Source of the DNA: Carex sylvatica
Lineage: Eukaryota > Streptophyta > Magnoliopsida > Poales > Cyperaceae
NCBI GenBank assembly: GCA_964058845.1
Contig: CAXKVR010000052.1
Coordinates: 62,001-126,000, forward strand
Direction of reading: 5' to 3'
Length of the DNA: 64,000 bases
Part shown: one piece after another, positions 47,312 through 57,449 of the stretch
Numbering within the stretch: the stretch's first letter is position 1
Layout: every line of letters begins with the position of its first letter
Notes under the pieces: model-generated
What the model was told of the DNA's origin: nothing
What the model saw: the letters and a program-made list of their open reading frames with translations, nothing else
Database searches by the model: none
Translations under genes and position numbers: made by a program

Positions 47312-50109
47312 CTACATTGAGGATCGCCACATTCTTCCTTCAAGTGAAATGATAATAATGGAAACATCGTCGTGATACTTCCTTCGGTCTCCTTGTGGTA
47401 TGCTAACTAGTTCATGAAACTCCATACCTGCAATCATACATGTCATTTTTAGAATGTAAAAAAAAACACACAGGTTCACTTACAGAGGTACTTACCATGT
47501 ACTCAGTAATTTCTGAGTTGTAGGCTACAATGCCAGCAAGTTATTACTCAATTATTGCTATTATTTTAACAAGGCCCTCTTAGCCTCTGTATAAGGTATA
47601 GAATTTGTAAGTGGAAAGTCAGTATTACTAACTATATTTATCCTTATTAGCTCTTAGATATATCAATAATGACAATTAAGCATTCAGCTTTGATAAATCA
47701 GAGCTCCTATGGACCGGCAGAAAATTGTTAAAAAAGACGATTAATGCACTAACCAGCCTTTACTGATGTACAGGACTTCTATACTTGAGCATTTATTGAA
47801 GACTTGAAGTTCATATTTGTATTTGGTATGGCTTACCGTACTCATTGGCTGCACGGTGAAGAACCTCTTCAACGAGGTGCTGAGCAGGATCGCCATCAGG
47901 GTTGTTAGCAACATAGAGGTTTACTTCGTTGACTAAATCTTCGTTAGTGAAATACTGGTAAAGCCCATCAGATGACAACACAAGAAATTTATCTTCGGAT
48001 CGAATTTTATGATGATATAGACCGGGCAAACACGTAATGTATGGCATGGTACCGACGTAATTTTTTATTTTGAAGGCCTCGAGTAATTGGTCATTCCACT
48101 TCGGCTGCATATATGTGAAGAAAAGGGTAACTTTTAGAATAAAGAAAAATATGTAACTCCAGACCAATTTCCAAAGAATTTATCATATTTTGAATTTATT
48201 TTGTATTTGAATTATATCAAGATTCATAAATTGTCTGAAAACTTTGTTCTGGCCTAATCAGGATTCACAAATTTTGGGTACTGCTACTAATAGGTACATC
48301 AGTGTACATCTACAAACTACTGAGAGTTGTATGTTCTTAATTCTTGCTGTGACCATCCTCTCAAAAGAAAATAATAATTCCTTGCTGATGAACATGAGGT
48401 AATATTTATGTGCAAAATGCATTGGCTACATAAGTTATGGAACCACAAAAGTTATTATAAGTATATCAGAAACAGAAGCTCACACTCTTCAGAAAACCGG
48501 CACCGAAAGCTCTAGTGACATTCAATTTGCCCTTCACTCTGTCTTTTTCCACCACTTTGGGGTCATCCGGGTGCTCCATCTCGAGCCTCCTTACCTCCTA
48601 CATTTTTGTTTTTAATAGAAAAATTTAGGCAATGGTTAATTCAATTCAATTGGACAGTCTTTCCTAGTGTCGATGCAATATGATCGATTGATGGATCCGG
48701 CAAAAAATTTAAACGTCAGATGAAGCTACCTTAATTACCTCATCAATGCTGGTGCTATGATCAGATGTAAGCTGCTTTGCGGTGAGCCCCTCGAAATCGG
48801 TCACGTCAAAGGCGCGCCGTATCTCCTCCCCGCGAATTGTCATGTCATGTGGTGTTCTACCTAATATATTGCACAAGTCCGGTTCGTTCTGCTGTGCCAG
48901 CACGGCACGGCTATCCCCGACATTCATCAAATACACATGATCTCCCTTCATCAATGCAACGAGCACACATGACCCCATCATCGCCAGTTCAGGATTTCGT
49001 GCCGCCATCTGATCGGCCATTTCAAAGTAGGCTTTCTCTGTTTTCTTCAAGGCTTCTGCCAAAGCATTCAAGATTTGCTTGTGTTGGACTTTGGAACAGC
49101 TCGACTGGGAACTTGTCAGTTGATTCCTCAGCACTCTGTTTACATTGGTGAGATTTACACATTCATTCGTGCCACAACAATCTGATTCTTGGTTAGTGTT
49201 TGCATTTGCGTTTGAATTTGAATTTGTGTCAGTGTTAGTATCTGAATCAGAGGAGATTTGATCGGGCTCATGGTCCCCCACGAAAATCCTTTTCAGCTCC
49301 AGATGTACCGACGGATAGAGATGTGTCTGGAGAAAATCGGTGGCATCTGGGCCGTTGAAACCGTCATAAATGCCCACAAAAACCCAGCTGTGTTCTTCTG
49401 AGACAACGACATGTACTCTGTCTTCTCCAGCTCTCCCTTGCGCCCATTGCATGCTGCTCGTATCTTCCACACAACGATCTTTACAACCTCTCTGACTGTC
49501 TCCCTCGTGACTCGCTACCCCATTGGTCATAGCAGCGTGTGCCTTCTTGTTGCGACACAGCTTGGAGAAGAGCCGAGCAAGGGACCGGGAGCTGCGGCGG
49601 CAACGGCGAGCGCGCCGATCAGCAATGATCTGAGAAATGGAGCGCTGGAGTCGGGCACCCGCACTGGAGTTGAGGGAAGAGCAAGAGAGGCGTGCATCTA
49701 ACGGGCCAGAGAAGAAGCCGCTACGCTCGGAGTACAGAGAACTGGCTTCTGACAGCGGGCCCGAGAGATGGCCAGACAAGGAGGAAGAGAGGCGTGACTG
49801 TAGAACGTTGGAGGTGAAGGAACGGGAGCTCTCAAATGATGCTGCTGGAGAGGCTGTTATCAGGTTGCAGCTGTCGGTAAAGAGGCTTGAAGAGAGAGCT
49901 GTCGATGTATTTGCGCTTATCGCTGCTCCGTTGATCCTGACGGTTGGGTTGTTTGTGACAGCAGAAGCGTTAGCGGTTGCGGTAGCTGATTGCTCGGGTT
50001 GGTAGGAGAAAGCGTGGCCAAGACTGTCGTCGGGATGGGGCTCGAAGGAGACGGTGGCAGGGGACACGTGGGTGTGGCCGGAGAAGCACGGTTTAATGCT
50101 GTTGCCCAT
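47312..50109 (-). CDS. Protein phosphatase 2C, clade C POL/PLL-like (622 aa)
   Basis: Mg/Mn-dependent Ser/Thr phosphatase. Minus-strand exons 50109-48739, 48597-48484, 48104-47837 and 47427-47312 join in phase to 623 codons, all introns GT-AG. The N-terminus [11 protein letters not shown] has Gly2 and a nearby Cys, as expected for N-myristoylated, membrane-held POLTERGEIST-like phosphatases, and includes the clade motif [10 protein letters not shown] at 27-36. A Ser-rich region (70-150) and a basic stretch (165-190) precede the catalytic domain: RAGEDRVHV at 227, [17 protein letters not shown] with Asp249, [13 protein letters not shown] at 378, VGDSRAVLA at 397, [16 protein letters not shown] near 481, [10 protein letters not shown] with Asp541, and HDDVSI with Asp605. 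An Asn/Thr/Asp/Ser-rich insert at 288-307, partly a coding microsatellite, interrupts the domain. PLL proteins act in stem-cell and receptor-kinase signalling. Which member this is cannot be settled here. Confidence 0.93.
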
Positions 50110-51040
50110 TGTTACAGCGGCATGGAGATGGTGCTTGCCTTATTGGCTGTTTGCTGCTTTTGGTTTTTGTTTTTAGAGATGAGAAGAGTGGATAGAGAGA
50201 GAGGAGAGTTGACTTTGTGAGGTAGAGGGTGGGAGGGGTTGAATGCTGAGAGAAAGAGAGAGAGAAAAAATAAAAGAAAATCCTTCTTTGAGGAGTTGAC
50301 TATAGATAAATCCAATGAGAAGCGGTTTGATGGGAGATATGTCTATTTTTGTTTTTTCTTTCCCTTTTTTTCTTTTGTACATTTTGACCATGAATAGGAG
50401 AGAGCATTAAATGTTCGCCTTTTTTACTCTTAATTAGCACTTTTATCCAAAAAAATAATAATTAATAACAATTTCATTTGTTTATTATTATTTTTATTTA
50501 CTTCAACATCCACTCCAAGCTTAATTAATTCAAAATCGTTTGTCTTTTGATTTAAACTTCTGTCATATGAAAAGTAGATTAAATTACACTGAAGAAATGC
50601 AGAGGATTTATTTATAGTCAAAGTAACAATTATGTTTGTAATGGATTCTGAACTGCAAATTATTTGAAACAATAATTACTCTTGACTTTGCTAATGAGTA
50701 TTGAATAAGATGGGTTATTATAATAAAGAAGTGAGAAAGTTTATACAAGTGAGGTGGTAAATATAATGACTGGATGTAATGAGAAAATAAATGATGCAGT
50801 GGGGGCCTACTTGCCTGTTGCAGTTGGGACTTGGGAGTTGGGACTTGGTAGAGAGGATTTGAAGTTGATACAACCGGCTGCGGTCGAAACAGCTTTTAAA
50901 CTTTAAAAAACATAACATAAATCCAAGAGGAAAGATGGAGAGCATTGGAATACGTGCAGACAGACCTTTTATAAATAGCATGTAAGATCTTCTGTGACCT
51001 GTAATCATGTGTGCATTCTATCAGAGTATGTTATACAAGG
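50110..51040. other. 5' UTR and promoter of the PP2C gene
   Basis: Leader with GA/CT runs (GAGAGAGAGGAGAG near 50194 and 50249-50266), as often in plant 5' UTRs. Farther up it is AT-rich without a gene. Confidence 0.5.
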
Positions 51041-51048
51041 GAAGGAAG

Positions 51049-51314
51049 CATAGTGACATGATATGCGTATAATTCGCGTATAAAACGTTTTTTTGATGTT
51101 TTCAAATCGAACTCCGTTCAAAACGGAGAAAAACGTATAAAACGTTTTATTCGCAAATAAAATATGTATAAAACGCGAAAAAAACGTACAAAATTTTTTT
51201 TGGAATTTTTTTTTTTTTTGCTTCCATAGTGTACCAAATTATTCCCGAATTATACCCGAATCACGAATTTTTGAATCCGCCGAACCGAACCCGAACTTTT
51301 AATTTGTCACTATG
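51049..51314. mobile_element. Short hAT-like MITE with 8-bp duplication
   Basis: 266-bp element. GAAGGAAG occurs at 51041-51048 and at 51315-51322, a perfect 8-bp duplication. Ends CATAGTGACA and TGTCACTATG are inverted copies. The left interior repeats CGTATAAAACG several times, and the right interior is rich in CCGAAC. No ORF. The duplication length points to hAT. It lies about 0.9 kb upstream of the phosphatase start. Confidence 0.85.
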
Positions 51315-51324
51315 GAAGGAAGAG

Positions 51325-52425
51325 CATATTACCGATGTTAAATTGTTAATGACCACAAAATAATGACATACAATGATACAAAGGATCCAGGTTCTTGGCT
51401 AAGTTGACTTGGATTTGATTGAGAAGGATGAATCTGCTCAGGTTATCATCTCAGACAAAAGGAGCTGCATCTTTCGGGCTACTTTTTAATCCTCTCCATT
51501 TTATGGAAGTGCAGGACATATTTCGGCGCCGTGAAGTCGGTAGAACTTTTGCTTTTAGTGGGCAAGATATTACTCACCAATTCAAGATGAAGCTGGAGAG
51601 CATCTGATCTTGTGCCGTTGTGCGCCGTTAATGGTCGAATGGCCTGAAATAGGATCACTGCCGTACATGACAATGTAAATAATAATTATGAATTTGACGT
51701 CACATCAACCGTAGCAAGGAAATTAAATTGGGTCGACGGTTGTTATGAAAAACCGCGGACCGTGCAGCCTGAAAATCCGATTTGTTTTGCAAATGGACTT
51801 CACTTTTGTTCTTCTTTTTTGAATTTTTTGTGCGATTTCCAAATGTTACTATTTTATTAACAAATGGAAAATAAAAATTAACAAATTCTACAAATTAGAG
51901 GAGAGCATCACAATAATGATATAATATTTTGTTTTATACTTCTAATCAAGATTTTTTAAAAAGTATATATCTATAGATATTAATGCGTATCCATTTAATA
52001 TCTGATTTGTATGATCGTATCTATATGTATCTGAAAAACTAAAATAGCTATAATTTTAAATACCACTATCCGATCCGTCTGCACCGTCCTAATTGCACAA
52101 AAGATATCACCCCTTGCTGCATTTTTTTGTCCAAGGCCAAAGCGATTTTAAATTTCTAATCGAACCGATTTGGTTACTTTCTTATAGCTGTCGCCATGAA
52201 AAATGTTTAATTAATAGTGAATTTTAGGATTTTATTTGTTCAAATAACGGATCCAATTTTTTTCTTACAATTTATTGCAAGTTTTAGGATTTAGATTCCA
52301 AACGCTATTTATTTTTTAAACATAATATAAGATGAATGTCATAGTTCACAAAATATTTTAATGCATATATTAATATTCTCACATATAAAAAAATTATAAT
52401 CACAACATATATATATATATATAGA
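51325..52425. other. Spacer with a possible decayed hAT fragment
   Basis: AT-rich, no gene. ATACCACTATCCGATCCGTC then TGCACCGTCCT near 52060-52090, preceded by TATCTATATGTATCTGAAAA, resembles the right end of the hAT-like element at 9676-10171 and may be a decayed copy. Confidence 0.4.
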
Positions 52426-52428
52426 GAG

Positions 52429-52844
52429 AGAGATGGACTACGGTACATTGCAATGCATAGGTATTTTTGTGCATTAGACCATAAATTATCGGATTCAAAG
52501 TCCAAATGACCGATTCAAACCGTTTATCTTGTTCTCCATATTAATATGTGCTTAGAAACCAAATTTTATATTTTTTAGAATTTGTTTACTATTTATTAAG
52601 CCACTTTAAAAATTGCTGATCCAATGGTGCCTTTTGATTTTACTGTTACCGTTGGATCAGCAATTTTCAAAGTGACTTAATAAATAGTAAAAAAAATTCA
52701 AAAAATGTAAAATTTGGTCTCTAAGCACATATTAATATGAAGAACAAGATGAACGGTTTGGATCAGTCATTTGGACTTTGAATCCGATGATTTATGGTCC
52801 AATACACAAAAATGCTTATGCATTGCAATGTACTATAGCCCATC

Positions 52845-52847
<3 letters not shown>
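52429..52847. mobile_element. Foldback MITE E1, end type a
   Basis: Outer arms GGTACATTGCAATGCATAGG on the left, mirrored on the right as TATGCATTGCAATGTACTA. Each tip contains the palindrome CATTGCAATG. Inner arms and loop of the first family (CCGTTTATCTTGTTCTCCAT; GGTCTCTAAGCACATATTAA; GATGAACGG). (TA)n(GA)n on the left, (TCTCTA)n(TC)n on the right. Confidence 0.88.
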
Positions 52848-52875
<28 letters not shown>

Positions 52876-52883
52876 ATATATAT

Positions 52884-53286
52884 AGTGACTAATGTTCATT
52901 CGAATGTAAATGGATCGAAATACATAAAGTCCAAATTTAACTTTTCAAAATTCAAACGGTCAATCCGAACTGGTCATCTTGTTCTCCATATTAATATGTG
53001 CTTGGAGACCAAATTTTACATTTTTTGAATATTTACTATTTATTAAGTATATTACAAAATTGTTGTGGCTTAACAAAATAGTAAAATCAGCAGTCATCGT
53101 TGGATCAACAATTTTGTAAAATACTTAATAAATAGTAAACAAATTCAAAAAAATATAAAATTTGGTCTACAAGCACATATTAATATGGAGAACAAGATGA
53201 ACGGTTCGGATCGTTTGAATTTTGAAAAATCAAATTTGGACCGTATGTATTTCGGCTCATATACATTCGAATGCACATTAGTCACT
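52884..53286. mobile_element. Foldback MITE E2, end type b
   Basis: Outer arms AGTGACTAATGTTCATTCG and, on the other strand from the right, AGTGACTAATGTGCATTCG. Each tip contains CATTCGAATG. Inner arms of the first family. (TC)n and (TA)n(GA)n follow at 53287-53335. Confidence 0.88.
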
Positions 53287-53302
53287 CTCTCTCTCTCTCT
53301 AC

Positions 53303-53336
<34 letters not shown>

Positions 53337-53341
53337 TGTGT

Positions 53342-53763
53342 GTGAGTGACTACTATGCTTATATAAGCATATCCCTACATATGCTTATAACTCTTTTTTG
53401 TGTTTCCAATGTCCAAATGGTCGATCCGAACCGTTAGATGTGATATATATATTGAAATGTGCTTGGAGACCAAATTTTACATTTTTCTGAATTTTTTTAC
53501 TATTTATTAAGCCAATTTGAAAATTTATGATCCAACGGTGGCTTCTGATTTTACTGTTTTGTTAAGCCACTGTTGGATCAGTGATTTTCAAAGTGACTTA
53601 ATAAATAATAAAAAAATTCAGAAAAATATAAAATTTCATCTCCAAGAACATATTAATATGGAGAACAAGATGAATGGTTCCGATCGACCATTTGGATATT
53701 AAAAATACAAAAATGAGTTATAAGCATATGTGGGGATATGCTTATATAAGCATAGTAGCCAAC

Positions 53764-53766
<3 letters not shown>
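53342..53766. mobile_element. Foldback MITE E3, end type c
   Basis: Both tips contain the 18-bp palindrome TATGCTTATATAAGCATA, preceded by GACTAC on the left and by GGCTAC on the right read outward. Next come CCCTACATATGCTTATAAC and TTTGTGTTTCCAATGTCC, mirrored on the other side with few changes. Inner arms of the first family. Confidence 0.88.
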
Positions 53767-53800
<34 letters not shown>

Positions 53801-53802
53801 AC

Positions 53803-54200
53803 GAGATGGACTTGGGTGAGCCATGGCTCACCAAGCATTTGTACTCCACGCCGTATTTTCATTTTGAAAGTCCAAACGACCGATCCGAACCGTTAGATGT
53901 GATCTCTATATTGAAATGTGCTTGGAAACCAAATTTTACATTTTTTGGAATTTGTTTACTATTTATTAAGCATTTTTAAAAATTGTTGTTTTGCTGTGAA
54001 CAGTAAAAAACAGTAAAAAATTTTGGACCATCGGATCAGCAATATTAAAAAATACTTAATAAATAGTAAAAAAATTTCAAAAAATATAAAATTTGGTCTC
54101 CAAGCACATTTCAATATAGAGATCACATCTAACGGTTCGGATCGGTCGTTTGGACTTTCAAAATGGCTAAAATGAGCCATGGCTCATTTTAGCCCAACTC
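53803..54200. mobile_element. Foldback MITE E4, end type d
   Basis: Left tip GGTGAGCCATGGCTCACC, an 18-bp palindrome. The right tip holds a perfect 30-bp palindrome at 54165-54194 centred on CCATGG. Outer arms are inverted relative to the copy at 41373-41795. Inner arms of the first family; centre contains TTTGCTGTGAACAGTAAAAA. Confidence 0.9.
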
Positions 54201-54273
54201 TATATATAACTATATAACTATATATATATATATATAACTATATAGTTATATATATAGTTATATATATAGTTAT
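54201..54273. repeat. TATATAACTA palindromic simple repeat
   Basis: A run of TATATAACTA units on the left that turns into the inverse, TATAGTTATA units, on the right, giving a self-complementary tract of about 70 bp between elements E4 and E5. The same TATAGTTATATATATA words reappear after E5 at 54701-54717. Confidence 0.9.
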
Positions 54274-54700
54274 AGAGGTTGGCTACTATGCTTATATAAG
54301 CATATCCCCACATATACTTATAACTCATTTTTGTGTTTCCAATGTCCAAATGGTCGATCGGAACCGTTCATATTATTCTCCATATTAATATGTGCTTGGA
54401 GACTAAATTTTATATTTTTCTGAATTTTTTTACTATTTATTAAGCCACTTTGAAAATCGCTGATCTAACGGTGGCTTCTGATTTTACTGTTTTGTTAAGC
54501 CACCGTTGGATCAACGATTTTCAAAGTGGCTTAATAAATAGTAAAAAAATTCAGAAAAATATAAAATTTGGTCTCCAAGCACATTTCAATATAGAGATCA
54601 CATCTAACGGTTCAGATCGACAATTTGGACATTGGAAACACAAAAATGAGTTATAAGCATATGTGGGGATATGCTTATATAAGCATAGTAGCCAACCTCT
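54274..54700. mobile_element. Foldback MITE E5, end type c
   Basis: AGAGGTTGGCTACTATGC at the left and GCATAGTAGCCAACCTCT at the right are perfect inverts. Same ends as E3 with the 18-bp tip palindrome, same inner family. The arms of this copy are closer to each other than those of E3, so it looks younger or more recently corrected. Confidence 0.9.
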
Positions 54701-54717
54701 ATAGTTATATATATATA

Positions 54718-55123
54718 GGAACTTGCTAGCATGCTATGCGTAGCATAGAGGGCCTCCGTGCAACGGTTAGATATTTCACTTTTCAAAATCCCAACGGTCG
54801 ATCCGAACCGTTCATCTTGTTCTCCATTTTAATATGTATTTGGAGACCAAATTTTATATTTTTTGGAATTTTTTTACTATTTTTTTAGATTTGTTGAAAA
54901 TCACTATTTTTTATGGTCCAGATTTGCTGAAAACAATGATTTTCAATAAATCTAAAAAAATAGTAAACAAATTCCAAAAAATATAAAATTTAGTCTTCAA
55001 ACACATATTAATATGTAGAACAAGATGAACGGTTTAGATCAACCGTTAGAATTTTGAAAAGTCGAATATTGAGCCGTTGCATGGAGGCTCTCTATGCTAG
55101 GGCATAGCATGCTAGCATATTCC
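54718..55123. mobile_element. Foldback MITE E6, end type e
   Basis: Left AGGAACTTGCTAGCATGCTA, right (other strand) AGGAATATGCTAGCATGCTA, each tip with TAGCATGCTA. Inner arms of the first family, but the centre differs from its neighbours: it reads TTTTTAGATTTGTTGAAAA rather than the usual TTTATTAAGCCACTTTGAAA. Confidence 0.88.
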
Positions 55124-55145
55124 TATATATATATATAGAGAGAGA

Positions 55146-55562
55146 GAGATGAGCGATGGTACATTGCAATGCATAGGTATTTTTGTGCATTGGATCATAA
55201 ATCACTGATTCAAAGTCCAAATGATCGATCCAAACCATTCATCTTGTTCTCCATATTAATATGTGCTTGGAGACCAAATTTTACATTTTTTGGAATTTTT
55301 TATTATTTATTAAGCCACTTTGAAAATCGCTGATCCAATGGTAATAGTAAAATCAAAAGGCACCATTGGATCAGTGATTTTCAAAGTGGCTTAATAAATA
55401 GTAAAAAAACATTTAAAAATGTAAAATTTGGTCTCCAAGCACATATTAATATGGAGAACAAGATGAACGGTTTGGATCGATCATTTGGACTTTGAATCCG
55501 GTGATTAATGGTCTAATGCACAAAAATATCTATGCATTGCAATGTACCATAGCCTATTTCTC
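55146..55562. mobile_element. Foldback MITE E7, end type a
   Basis: Same outer arms as E1, GGTACATTGCAATGCATAGG, with CATTGCAATG at each tip, and the same adjoining TTTTTGTGCATTGGATCAT. (GA)n on the left, (TC)n(TA)n on the right. Inner arms of the first family. Confidence 0.9.
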
Positions 55563-55596
55563 TCTCTCTCTCTCTCTATATATATATAATATATAT

Positions 55597-56007
55597 AGAG
55601 TAAGGCTATGCTACTTCGTGAATTAATGGGGTTATTTTAATTCGCGCTCATATCTCTAGTTTCGAAGACCAAATAGCCGATCCAAACTGTTAGATGTTTA
55701 ATTTATATTAAAATGTGCTTGGAAACTAAATTTTACATTTTTTGAAATTATTTTACTATTTATTAAGATGGTTTGAAAAAAAATATGTTTTTATTAAAAT
55801 TATGCACCATTAAAAAACAGCGTTTTTCAAACCATCTTAATAAATAGTAAAAAAATTCAAAAAATGTAAAATTTGATCTCCAAGTACATTTTAATATAGA
55901 TTAAACATCTAACGGTTTGGATCGGCTATTTGGACTTCGAAACTAGAGATATGAGCACGAATTAAAACAGCCCCAATAATTCACGAAGTAGCGAAGCCTT
56001 ACTCTAT
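55597..56007. mobile_element. Foldback MITE E8, end type f
   Basis: Left ATAGAGTAAGGCTATGCTAC, right (other strand) ATAGAGTAAGGCTTCGCTAC, then CTTCGTGAATTAATGGGG-type arms. Inner arms of the first family, with centre TTATTAAGATGGTTTGAAAA. No strong palindrome in the tip, unlike types a-e. Confidence 0.88.
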
Positions 56008-57100
56008 ATATATATATTCCAAAGACTATTATATGTGACATTTTGTTATGAAAATCAAATATCATTATGTGGAATTATTCTTTTTATATATACAATCATT
56101 TTAAACTATTGTTATCAAATTCAAACATTATTGTGTGACATTTTCTTATCAATAATTATGCGGCGATATTTATTGTATTGATCAAATCTCCTGTTATATA
56201 AAAGTTGCGTTATAAAATAATTATTAACCGAGGCTTTGTCTCCCTTCGTATTTTTTTTTCTTCTGTTAGCGACATGACTCAAGTCTAAAAGACTACAATA
56301 CATAGATTTGAACGCTCATAATTTCAATTTCGTTACAAGACAAATATAGTTGTAAGTATGAAAACCTGGAAAATGACATAGGCAATTTCTTTATTAATTT
56401 TCTTTATGATATAAAATAAAGTGATATTTTTTTAAGCCAGTGGCTGCGATTCTACAGTGACAGCTTGCATGCCGGCTTCTAATCAAATTTTATTCGAGGT
56501 CTTAATTGGGAAGTATTTGATAAGATGTCTATATTGACCACGCTTTCAAAGAAAAATAAAATCATAATAGGGAAAGCAATGGAATATAAATTAAAGTTTA
56601 TGGATTGGAAAATGGACAAAACTAGCATTGTTTTCAAGGGGGCCGCATGCATGTTTAATTTTTATATTCGAGTCGCTTATTAGAGAATTTTTATTCATAT
56701 AATTCTAAAAAATGTGTTACATCATCAAGTCTAATAATTATCTCTTAAACAATCTCAAGTTAGCTTCATCCTGTATTTCATTCCTAATTTCAACTCGTTC
56801 AATATTTTCATATATTTATATTTACATTCCGATTTTTATAATATTTACAAACAACTACAGATAATATGCAATTAATATTGTGATTAATTGCTATTATTTT
56901 GTGATTGGGATGGATGTGCTCTTATATACACTGAACTTCCCGAAACACTGACAACATTTATGCATTTATATTTGAGGCAATTCTAATTTCTGTTAATTTT
57001 TACTAGTTACTATCAAAAATTAACCAAACAAAAGTTAAATCTAGTAAAATTATCCAATTCTGTTTGTTGGTAATATTTGTATTTTTAAATTGGATAAATT
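56008..57100. other. AT-rich spacer, nothing recognised
   Basis: No gene or clear repeat. A (TA)n tract of E8 ends at about 56020. Confidence 0.5.
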
Positions 57101-57104
57101 TCTT

Positions 57105-57446
57105 CGGAGGTTACTAAACTTTGTACTTTATCACAAATTAGTCACTCAATTTTTCATTTTTCTCAAATTAATCACTATATAACTTTTTCATCCAAAATGC
57201 TAATGCAATATGTCCATTCCATCCAAAATACTAACGGAATATACTTGTTTCGTCCAAAATTCTAACATAATGAGTATATTCTGTCTAAAATACTAACAAA
57301 ATGAAAATATTCAGTTAGTATTTTGGATGAAAAAAATTAAAAATAGATCAATTTAGAATAAATATAAAATTAAATGACTTGATTGGAATAAATCAAAGTT
57401 GAATAATTAATTTGTGACGAAGTATAAAATTTAGTGACCTCTGGCG
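57105..57446. mobile_element. MITE with CGCCAGAGGTCACTAAA-type ends
   Basis: Left CGGAGGTTACTAAACTTTG then TACTTTATCACAAATTAGTC; right, other strand, CGCCAGAGGTCACTAAATTTT then ACTTCGTCACAAATTAATT. Inside is a 31-bp tandem repeat listed below. No ORF. Confidence 0.78.
57189..57312 (+). repeat. 31-bp tandem repeat, four copies
   Basis: Units begin CATCCAAAATGCTAA at 57189, CATCCAAAATACTAA at 57220, CGTCCAAAATTCTAA at 57251 and TGTCTAAAATACTAA at 57282. The inverted form TTAGTATTTTGGATG follows at about 57325. Confidence 0.9.
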
Positions 57447-57449
57447 TGT

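Noticed and set aside
48837..50005. Plus-strand ORFs opposite the phosphatase gene
   Set aside because: Antisense shadows of exon 1.
53674..54180. ORFs inside the foldback elements
   Set aside because: They come from the palindromic arms and differ between strands only by the symmetry of the hairpin.
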